Source: Ursus arctos (lineage: Eukaryota > Chordata > Mammalia > Carnivora > Ursidae). From it: DNA of 64,000 nucleotides. The stretch's first letter is position 1. Every line of letters begins with the position of its first letter. Location of the stretch: contig NW_026622875.1 of NCBI RefSeq assembly GCF_023065955.2, positions 9,836,501 to 9,900,500 on the forward strand. Reading direction: 5' to 3'. A model generated the notes under the pieces. That model had not been told where the DNA came from. It did no database searches and was given only the letters and a program-made list of their open reading frames with translations. Made by a program: the position numbers and the translations under genes. This document shows, in pieces, positions 55,422 to 64,000 of this stretch.

Positions 55422-58195
55422 AATCACAGGCACATAAAGAATTGCAGTAGGGTCAAAACCAAATGAGTGATAAGATATACTTTATGTTATCCTGATATCT
55501 ATAAAGGAAATCATTTAAACTGAGACAATAAACAAATACAAGTTGGCTTTTGGTACTTTAGCCATCATTTCTGGCTAAAAGCCATAATGCTATGCCTGCA
55601 TCACTGAGGTTTCTTGGAGAATTTATTCTAATCAAATTGCATATTGATTAATATTGGAATAAAGAAAACAAAATCATCCTAGCACATAATGATTTCAACA
55701 AATACCTATTGATTTAAGTGAAAGAGTTCTGATAATAAGAGGTTTGGGGAAAAAGACACTAAAATATAGATACAATAGATTTAAAAATATATTTGATAGA
55801 AAAATCTTACTTGAATGAAGAATAACCAATAGTAACTAGAATAAAAGTTCTGTAATATATCCAAAAATATTATGTATCTTTAGATCATTTGAAAATAGAG
55901 CCAAGTTAGCCCTTAGTATCAGTTTGAGAGTCAACTGTGGAGAGAATGAGCAGAGGAAGAGATGCATGTTACTGTTTTGAATAGGGATTTATTGTAGCGG
56001 ATTATTTATATTAATAAACAGTCTCAATCCTGCAAACTAATCCTCATAGGATGTTCTCCTTTTACTTTGATTTTATTCAGTGCCTTTTACAGTAAAACAA
56101 ATGAACAAAATGAATGCTTTTATTCTTAATGCCACTCCAAACTATTGAATTATTGATATAGTATAGAAATCACACTGTTTCCGTGGCACCAACCATTTGG
56201 GTCAATGAAAAATGGGACAAGTCTGTTATTGTAATTCAATATTTTATTTTTTTGCAATGTGTATAGAATTTCTGAGCCCATGACTTAGGTTATAGTAATA
56301 TTCCTTGCCCTATAAATTAATAACAGTTTTCTTTCTTTTTTTTTTTAATAGCAGTTTTCTTATTTGGTGAGTTAATAATCCTCAGCGGATAACTTCTGAA
56401 AAATACACATGAATTTATGGTACTTAAGTGTCTTCCTATTTTAGAGAAAATAATTCTTATTTATGTAAATGTTCAAGCTGATGAAAGTACCCCAGGAACT
56501 GTTAGGATGAATCTTTTCATCTTGCCATCTTAGGTGAGAATTAAAATGCTGTCACCATTGAGATGCTTGTTTTAAGACATGATCCTTCCTCTTTGCCCCT
56601 CAACCACTGTCTCGATTCATTACCAAAATTTATAGAAACTAATTTGAAAAAATGACTCCACTTTAGCTTACAAACAAACCATTTGAAACCCCAAACTTTC
56701 TCCACATGGAACAAAGCATACTAACTACTGAGTAAGAATATCATTCTGCTAGGTTGACACAAAAATTTAACAGGAGTATAGCTACTATTCTCCGTAAGTC
56801 AGCAAAGAATGCTAGCACTCTTACAGTCAAGGTCAGGACTGAGCAGACCAAAGGATACTTTTTCAAGGGCACTAGAGTCACATCAGAAACAGCTACAATC
56901 CTCTTGTCTGCCTAATTAGGTTGCCTTTGGACATTCAATTTAGCATATTGAATCCCTATTCTAAGCAAATGGCTGTTTGATGAGTGCCTGCTTTAGCAGG
57001 AGAGGGCAATTAGGGTCAACAAAAACTCTTTGGGTTTATAAATACTTTGGGTGTCATCTAGTCCCAAACTCTTGAGGAAGCTGATAACCGCAGGGGTTAA
57101 CTGACCTCCCTGAAGGTCACACTGCTGCTGCCATGGGTAAAGCTAGGGCTATCACACAAGCCTCCTGAATTTCAGTTTGACTATATTTCCACTTCATCAC
57201 CTGTCTCCCCAGATGTCTGTTTTTTGCTTACTTTGCATAGTAAGCAGATGGTTTCTCTCCACTTCTCATGTAACTGAATGGCCATAGCATCTTGGACCTT
57301 AGCCATGCTGTATTCCTTGCAAGAATGAACTTGCCTCTCTTTGATCTTCCCCTAAATGCTGAAGCATTTTGATCCTCAGCTACCAAGAAGAGTTCATGAG
57401 AGCACAATGGCTACACTTCATTGGTCTTAGGCCTTAAGTGTCACTTCCCTCCTGGGCAAGGAGTAGACCCAGGGCATTGGACACAGCTGGTTTCCAGGCA
57501 CTAAGATGAAGTATGGGAATGGAATGGGTTTGGCTGAGCCCAGGTAGCAAGCAGGGAGCTAAGAGTAAAAAGAGGGTCTGGAACCAAAACCATCTGGATA
57601 AAGCAACAAATCCCACAGGGGCTGGGCAGGCACCCAGTGCGGGATCTGGGCCCGTCTGTTCCTTCTCACCCCCTGCCTTCACGGCTTTCCTAGCATCAGA
57701 GGGCCTGGCTAGAGTTGTGCCACAGTGGACAGTGCTCCTCTCTCTCCAGCTCTTTGTGGTGAGTAAACAGGGGCTGTCACAGAGTACAGTAGGGCCCCTG
57801 CTGGAGGAATTAGAGTTTTAGGGAAAAAAGGCCTCCAAATTTTTCCTGAGAATAAAATAAAACAAAAAAACCCCAAAAGCTAAAAAAGCAACTCTTATGA
57901 TTGCTTCTTGTATTTCAGTGCCAAAGAAAACCCACCCCAGAAAAAAATGCCAATTCCACAGAGTTCGATAATGAAATTACTACTTGAGTTATGATACCTC
58001 TGGCTGAACCCCATACAAATCTAAACATGCCAATGATATATTTTTAGAAATAAGTGTTATTCTCTGATTTGGATGAAAAATATCTCGTAATCCACCAAAA
58101 CCTTTTCAAAGAGAGCAAAGAAGCAATTCAAAATTAAAGGAATACAACGATCGTTAACTACCATAACAACAATATTCCTCACAAAACATACGCTT
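55422..58195. other. Unannotated AT-rich sequence
   Basis: About 2.8 kb with no recognised gene or repeat. ORFs at 57434-57821 on both strands overlap and have no motif. A poly-T/pyrimidine tract lies at about 56328-56347. Confidence 0.4.
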
Positions 58196-58428
58196 AAGAA
58201 GTTCTTCCAGGGGCACCTGGGTGGCACAGCGGTTAAGCCTCTGACTTCGGCTCAGGGCGTGATCCCGGCGTTATGGGATCGAGCCCCACATCAGGTTCCT
58301 CCACTGGGAGCCTGCTTCTTCCTCTCCCACTCCCCCTGCTTGTGTTCCCTCTCTCGCTGGCTGTCTCTATCTCTGTCGAATAAATAAATAAAATCTTCTA
58401 AAAAAAAAAAAAAGAAGAAGTTCTTCCA
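58196..58428 (+). mobile_element. Arctoid-type CAN SINE, first of an adjacent pair
   Basis: Body from GGGGCACCTGGGTGGCACAG to AAATAAATAAAATCTTC and A tail. Flanked by AAGAAGTTCTTCCA at 58196-58209 and 58415-58428. Confidence 0.97.
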
Positions 58429-58645
58429 AGGGGCGCCTGGGTGGCACAGCGGTTAAGCGTCTGCCTTCTGCTCAGGGCATGATCCCGGAGTTATGGGATC
58501 GAGCCCCACATCAGGCTCTTCCGCTATGAGCCTGCTTCTTCCTCTCCCACTCCCCCTGCTTGTGTTCCCTCTCTCGCTGGCTGTCACTATCTCTGTCGAA
58601 TAAATAAATAAAATCTTAAAAAAAAAAAAAAAAGAAGTTCTTCCA
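58415..58645 (+). mobile_element. Arctoid-type CAN SINE, second of an adjacent pair
   Basis: Body from GGGGCGCCTGGGTGGCACAG to AAATAAATAAAATCTT and A tail, same orientation. It shares its left flank AAGAAGTTCTTCCA (58415-58428) with the first SINE and repeats it at 58632-58645. Confidence 0.97.
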
Positions 58646-60710
58646 AAAGCTCAGCTAGGTGGGAGAGAAACTATTTCCAATGTGCTGGTTCAAGAATGTT
58701 CTTCAGATATATGTGTTAGGTTCTAGTTGAAGAAGTGCTAATGGAATAGATTATAGGTGAAAGATGTTTATTGTAGGTTCATGTCAATACATATCCAAAA
58801 AGAAACAGTTGGCAAAAGCACTGCTATACGTGCAGAGCTCTTAGACTCTAAAGATGGAAATATTTTTGATATATTTTATATTTAAGAATATAGAAAAAAA
58901 GACTGTGATGCACCCTGGGTTTACCTGGTCCCAACTCGGTTTCACTAAAAGGTATGCAATCTCATCTGTAAAGAAGGCTTCAAATGAAAGCTAGAGGTGA
59001 AATGACGACCTTGGCAAACCATGTACTAAATGGAAACAAACAAACAAACAAACAAACAATAAACCCCAAACAGCTAGAGGGTTGTGATTTGAGTGAGTTT
59101 AGTAAGTGAAAACATTCCATACTGAAAATAATTGTATTTATAGATAGCATCGGGATAAAACAATTAAAAAGTTTACCAGTGAGTGACCTCAAATATTGAT
59201 AGAGGTTGAGCCAAAAATAAGAAAAACTTGCCTTTGGCCCTATCGAAATGGTAAGCCAGATCCTTTCCTTTGTATAATTGAAACCATTCACTACTTTCCT
59301 TCTGGTTTATTAATAGAGTAATATAAAGGACAACGTGAGAAACCTTTGTTTTCCTATTCTTTTGTTCTTTTATATACTAGTATATACCAGTTGATAAAGA
59401 ATGCCAAATGTTCTGGAAAAAGGGAAACAAGGGAGTGAATGCATTAATTTATAATAAGACACTTGTGTCCTTTCATTTTATGAAGATGAATATATTTATA
59501 ATTGTTCTTTTTTATTTTTTATTGATTAAACAAACTCCAAAAATAATCATGTATAATATATGCTGGCCTGTTCACTTCAGTTTTTTTAAACAAGGTAATT
59601 GTGTAAGGTACAATGTCTAATGGAATTTTTCAAAGGTTAAGTTGATTGAGAAAACTCATTCCAAACACTATGTTCTGAAGTTTGCCATATTCTGATTTCC
59701 ACACTACATTTTAATACAATGTGTTATCCCAAAACAGACTGAAGGGTCTGGGACATTGAGCATGTGGTTCCTGATCAGATGACCATGGGATACAATCTCG
59801 GCTCTGAGAATGACATGGAGCTAAGAGGGGGGCAAGGTCAAATATCAGAATAAAGATTGTGAGAACCACCCGAGGAGGTGGAAGATGATTGAGTCTCTGT
59901 GTTATGGAGATGGGGGTGGGAGTAATGGGGATTGGGTGAAAGAGCAACCTGGAACAGAGATGTACGTACCATTACTCGAAGTAGCAGGGGGAGTGCTTTC
60001 GTTGAGCTCCACATCTCCCTGAGTGGAGCATCACCTTCCTAAAGCCACGTGAGGAGGGACAATGGTAGGGCCAGCCCCTTAGCTGGAGGCCGCAGGACTT
60101 CAAGCATCACAGTCTGGTTGTCAGTAGATGTCGATGAAAGCAGGTGCGGCCTTGAACCCGAGACAAGTTTTCCTCCTTTCCCGGCTCTCCCCTTAAGAGC
60201 TGGGTTATCACTGAGGCAACCGTTGAGAAAGAGCAGTGCCTGGGGAGGAAGCACAGGGATTCCTTGAGAAACAGCATGGCTTGATGAGTGTGTTGGGAGG
60301 AGGTGTATGAAGTGGGTAATAATTGAGCCTAGACTGACAAAGAGGAGGGCATAATTAAAAAAAAAAAAAAAATCAAAGATGACGAAAACTGGCCTAATGA
60401 CTCCAGAAAAGGAGTGTTTTAAGAGCAACATTCAGCACAAAGTAACAAAGGGAGGGAACTTTGAAAAATTAAATATGGGTATAAAATAAAGATATTCTTG
60501 ATCACGCAAGGCCTCAAAAGTATCCACTTTGACAGCACTGTTGAAAGAATTATATATCCTGGAAAAGAAAAGTAAACCCAATACTCCAGGAAATACATAA
60601 TATATAAAATGGATTGCCTAAAAAAGCAATATAATGTCCCTGTATTTATTCACACGGAAAATAATGAACTACACCTTCAGAACTAAAGCAGATGGTATTA
60701 CATTGCACAC
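58646..60710. other. Unannotated sequence with (AAAC)n at 59033-59060
   Basis: No gene or named repeat apart from the simple tract. The minus ORF at 60039-60431 (130 codons) runs across an A-run and shows no motif. Confidence 0.4.
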
Positions 60711-60721
60711 ACATATTGTAC

Positions 60722-60739
60722 GCACACACACACACACAC
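60722..60739. repeat. (CA)n short tract
   Basis: Eight to nine CA units. Confidence 0.9.
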
Positions 60740-60799
60740 GTATGTACATGCATACAAATGCCTAGTATTCTCTTCATACAGACACTTTACTGAGCCTGG

Positions 60800-61245
60800 G
60801 CTGGTCTGTGTAACCAGGTGGCAGAAGAGACACTGTGTGACCGTTGGGGCGAGGTCAGAAGAAGCATGGCAGCTTCTGCTTTGGTTTCTTGGCATCCTTA
60901 CTCTGGTGAAAATGAGCAGCCATGTAAAAAGTTTGAATACCTTGAGAATGCTATGCTGAGACTGTCCAAGCAAGCGACATGGAGAGGCCACATGGAAGCG
61001 AGTCCCAGCTATTTCAGTATCTCAGCCGAGGCCCCAGATCTGTGACTAAAGGACCATCTTGCATGTTTGGCCCAGGTGAGCTTTCAGTCCAGTTGTATTT
61101 GAATGTAACTGCATTAGAGACCCTTGTAGGTACTGTTTATATAAATCTGGGCATTGTATAGAATCGTAAGTGATCATACTGAGTTGTTGTTGTAAGCCAC
61201 AACATTTTGGGGTGCTTTGTTTTAAAACAATAGAAAGCTGGAACA
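60800..61245 (+). repeat. LTR-like relic, copy 1
   Basis: TCAGAAGAAGCATGGCAGCT, CATGGAGAGGCCACATGGAA, GTAAGCCACAACATTTTGGG and GTGCTTTGTTTTAAAACAAT follow a common mammalian LTR-like pattern. Family not assigned. Confidence 0.55.
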
Positions 61246-61319
61246 ATGGAGTGTTAGCTTGATTGCAAAAGTTACCCTGATTATCCCTCCTTCCCTGTGT
61301 CTTTGCCCTTTGCAATGTG

Positions 61320-61785
61320 CATTGGTAGCTTATTGAAGCAAGAAGTGGAGTCTGTTTCCCCATCTTTCGAGTCTGCATTGGCTTTGTGACTTGCTTTGGC
61401 CATTAGAATGTGGTAAAAAATGGTAGTGAGCCAGTTCTGAGCCAAAGCTTCGGGATGCTTTGTATCCTTCTGTGTTCTTTCTCTTGCAGCTCTGCTACCA
61501 CCATGGAAACAAGTCCAGGCTAATGTGTTGGAAGATTATAGAGCATGCCAAGCAGAGATGTCAACTCAGTCATTCCAGACAAGGCCCCAGACATACAAAC
61601 CGGCCAAGAGATTTAAAGACATTTAACTGACCTGCAGTTGACCTCAAATGCCTGAGTGAACCCTACCAAGCCCAGCTAACCCCTAGACTTGTGAGCAAAA
61701 CTAAATGTTTATTGTTGTCTGCCATTGAGATTTTGTGTTTATTACACAGCATTATTGTGATAACAGGTAACTAATACATTTAGAA
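61320..61785 (+). repeat. LTR-like relic, copy 2
   Basis: AAGTGGAGTCTGTTTCCCCA, TTGTGACTTGCTTTGGCCAT, CATTGAGATTTTGTGTTTAT and GTAACTAATAC show the head and tail of the same general LTR-like type as copy 1, same orientation, about 75 bp downstream. Confidence 0.55.
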
Positions 61786-61939
61786 AGAAAAAAATCCATT
61801 ACAAATTTATTATAAATTTAGAACTAAAGCTATGATGATGCTAATATACTTCCAAGGTAGTAATAAAGTTGTCACATGGATGTAAAAACATGTTAAGGTA
61901 CTTGTTCAGGATCTTGATCAGACGTGTCCGACAAGATTC

Positions 61940-62215
61940 ATCAAAGATACAGCCGAATGTGCAAATAAACAAAATATGCTGCGAAAAGAGGAAATAATTC
62001 TATACAAAAGAGATGTTAAGACAATAAAATTATAAGCTGCTATCACTTTTAATGTAAACATAGAAATCTCACATGAACCAATAATCATTAAAGGAGTTAA
62101 AATAAAAATTACCTTCCTCACCAAGAAAAAGTCTTGGTTGCAGCTGACAGAATCCATTCAAGGAAGTTTAAGTAAAAAGGGACTTCAAAAGGGTATAGAT
62201 TTCTCAGATTATTTT
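61940..62215 (+). pseudogene. Old L1 ORF2 fragment
   Basis: A decayed stretch of L1 ORF2 in the RT region. It aligns with 63690-63890 by eye (shared ACCAATAATCATTAAAGG / ACCAAAGGCTACTAACAG context and AAGAAAAAGTCT). No open frame remains. Confidence 0.55.
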
Positions 62216-62844
62216 TGGAAAGCCTGATGAAACAGTCTCTAGGCTGAACTTCAGAAAACACTCCCAAAACTTCACTGCAGAATTGAGTCAGCTAGGGACC
62301 TGCTTCTCCTGCTGTAGTCAGGAGAAGGCTGAATTAAGGAGCCACCAGTAAGACTGTTAGCTCCTGAATCATGCTGTATTTGCACAATCTAAGCCAGAAT
62401 TGTCTGCTTCTCTTACCATGTGACTCGGTTCTGAATCGAAATTTAGCGTGCATGCACTAGATTGAAGGAAACTAGGTCGTATCTGGCACTCTAGCAGCAA
62501 AGAAATCTTAGAAATACGGTTTTGAACTTTCTAGTCTCTGAATGCTGCTATAAGGCTCAAGCATCTGTTGAGTGGGTAAATCTAGAGTATCTCTCACCCT
62601 TGACCTCTTTGAGCAGAATATAAAATATTAATATTAAGAAATTAATAAGAACCCCCCCCAAAGTATAGATCTTAAAAGTTAGGGATAATCAACCAAAGTC
62701 CAAACTACCAGAAAAATATATTGATTTATCCAATGGAAGTTGGGAATGAAGGGGAAAAAAACCCAAATATAAGATAAATTAAAAACATGATGATAATGGA
62801 AAACAAGAAATGAAATTGCAAAATTTTATTTTGATGTAAAAGTA
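62216..62844. other. Unannotated AT-rich sequence
   Basis: Nothing recognised; eight Cs at about 62652-62659. Confidence 0.35.
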
Positions 62845-62923
62845 GTTACAATAAATGTAAATAGACTAAACGAACCAACCACACACACACAAAAGACACT
62901 GAGATTGGAAGAAATGTGTTTTC

Positions 62924-63157
62924 TACAAGAGAATATTTAAAATTTTTTTAAAGATTTTATTTATTTATTCGACAGGATAGAGACAGCCAGCTAGAGAGGG
63001 AACACAAGCAGGGGGAGTGGGAGAGGAAGAAGCAGGCTCATAGCGGAGGAGCCTGATGTGGGGCTCGATCCCATAACGCCGGGATCACGCCCTGAGCCGA
63101 AGGCAGACGCTTAACCGCTGTGCCACCCAGGCGCCCCATACAAGAGAATATTTAAAA
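62924..63157 (-). mobile_element. Arctoid-type CAN SINE with 19-bp target duplication
   Basis: Reversed: AAAGATTTTATTTATTTATT to GTGCCACCCAGGCGCCCC, with CATAACGCCGGGATCACGCC in the body. Duplication TACAAGAGAATATTTAAAA exact at 62924-62942 and 63139-63157. Confidence 0.97.
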
Positions 63158-63280
63158 CAAAACTCTGCTGACAGAAAATTGAAAATTGATGAAAACTTGA
63201 TGATAAGGCCAAGATTTGTTGGATGAGCTAAATCACTTTGTGTAGGAAAAGTTATAGCTTTGATCTATATAATAGAAAAT

Positions 63281-63499
63281 ATTTTATTTAGGGGCGCCTG
63301 GGTGGCTCAGTTGTTAAGTGTCTGCCTTTGGCTCAGGGCGTGATCCCGGCGTTATGGGATCGAGCCCCACATCAGGCTCCTCCACTGGGAGCCCGCTTCT
63401 TCCTCTCCCACTCCCCCTGCTTGTGTTCCCTCTCTCGCTGGCTGTCTCTGTCTCTGTCGAATAAATAAATAAAGATCTTTAAAAAAATTTTTTTATTTA
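63281..63499 (+). mobile_element. Arctoid-type CAN SINE
   Basis: Body from GGGGCGCCTGGGTGGCTCAG to AAATAAATAAAGATCTT and A/T-rich tail. Imperfect target duplication ATTTTATTTA at 63281-63290 and TTTTTATTTA at 63490-63499. Confidence 0.95.
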
Positions 63500-64000
63500 A
63501 CAAGATAGAAGTACACCGAACAAAAACTGAGGAAAAATGAAGAAAAGAAATAATACATATTAGAGCAAAAATATTAAAGAGCGATGAAAAATAGAGAATA
63601 ATGAATTGAAAACTTCCAGAATAATAGTTTTTAAAATAACTAAGAAGTTAGACAAATCTTTGATTGAGGACAAAAGAGGATACGCAAATAAAACAAAGGG
63701 AAAAATTGCAAGTAAAAGAGATTTTTAAATAATAAAATTCTAAGCAACCATCACTCTCAGATTTAGACTTAGAAATTCCAAATGGACCAAAGGCTACTAA
63801 CAGAATTGAAATGGAAATTATCCTACCTTCAAAGAAAAAGTCTCAACCTCATTATTTTAATGGATGGGTTCTAATAGAATTTCAAGGAACAAATAATTCT
63901 CATCTAAGTAAATTGTTCCAGAAAATTGAAAAGATTAAAAATACTACTAGTTATTTTTGAGGGTAGCATAACCTTGATTCTTAAAGCAGTCAGTGAAACA

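Larger units (their letters stand above)
62845..64000 (+). mobile_element. Old L1 ORF2 relic running off the right edge, split by two SINEs
   Basis: GTTACAATAAATGTAAATAG followed by ACTAAACGAACCAACC is the start of the L1 endonuclease. After two SINEs, sequence from about 63500 resembles the middle of ORF2 and enters the RT region near 63840-63990 (AATTGTTCCAGAAAATTGAA, GCATAACCTTGATTC). Large internal deletions. No open frame. Confidence 0.7.

Overview
This is nuclear DNA of a placental mammal, almost certainly a caniform carnivore. The basis is about sixteen copies of the tRNA-Lys-derived carnivore CAN SINE. Several are of the form with GCGTTATGGGATCGAGCC in the body, which is common in bears, giant panda and other arctoids, so I favour an ursid-like genome; the exact species is inference. 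I found no convincing host protein-coding exon, no functional RNA gene, no CRISPR array and no bacterial or phage feature. The window reads as intergenic or deep intronic sequence built of layered mobile elements. || Layout. 1-9.4 kb: sparse, with an LTR-like relic, a MaLR LTR carrying a nested SINE, a MIR carrying a nested SINE, a (TG)n microsatellite and another MaLR LTR. 9.4-12.7 kb: old L1 relics, one split by two SINEs and by an unidentified 360-bp block. 14-16.3 kb: MIR, an ancient repeat, an unassigned ORF pair and a SINE. 16.63-22.40 kb: a full-length antisense L1 with an exact 18-bp target duplication, both ORFs broken by a few lesions. 22.38-22.67 kb: an LTR-like relic whose first bases were the L1 target. 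22.67-26.29 kb: an ancient nuclear mitochondrial insertion (NUMT) colinear with mtDNA from late COX1 through ND3, interrupted by two SINEs. 28.15-36.18 kb: a complete but decayed class I (gammaretrovirus-like) endogenous provirus on the minus strand, with paired LTRs, a tRNA-Leu-type primer site, gag, pro, pol and env remnants and a polypurine tract; a short L1 and a SINE lie inside it. 36.4-37.3 kb: L2 split by an LTR-like block. 39.8-40.0 kb: a tiny L1 with an exact target duplication. 43.2-45.2 kb: a three-level nest, L1 within MaLR provirus within MER5A. 45.8-50 kb: MER5, MaLR, MIR and L2 relics. 51.3-54.6 kb: old L1 relics. 55-64 kb: SINEs, including two inserted at one target site, LTR-like relics and L1 ORF2 fragments running off the right edge. 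|| How it fits together. No genes act as a pathway here. The value is chronological: nesting order and target duplications give relative ages (MER5A, MIR and L2 oldest; then L1M, MaLR and the NUMT; then the ERV; then lineage L1s and SINEs). The most informative objects are the NUMT, the ERV, the complete L1 and the twin SINE. I did not find a previously undescribed functional system.
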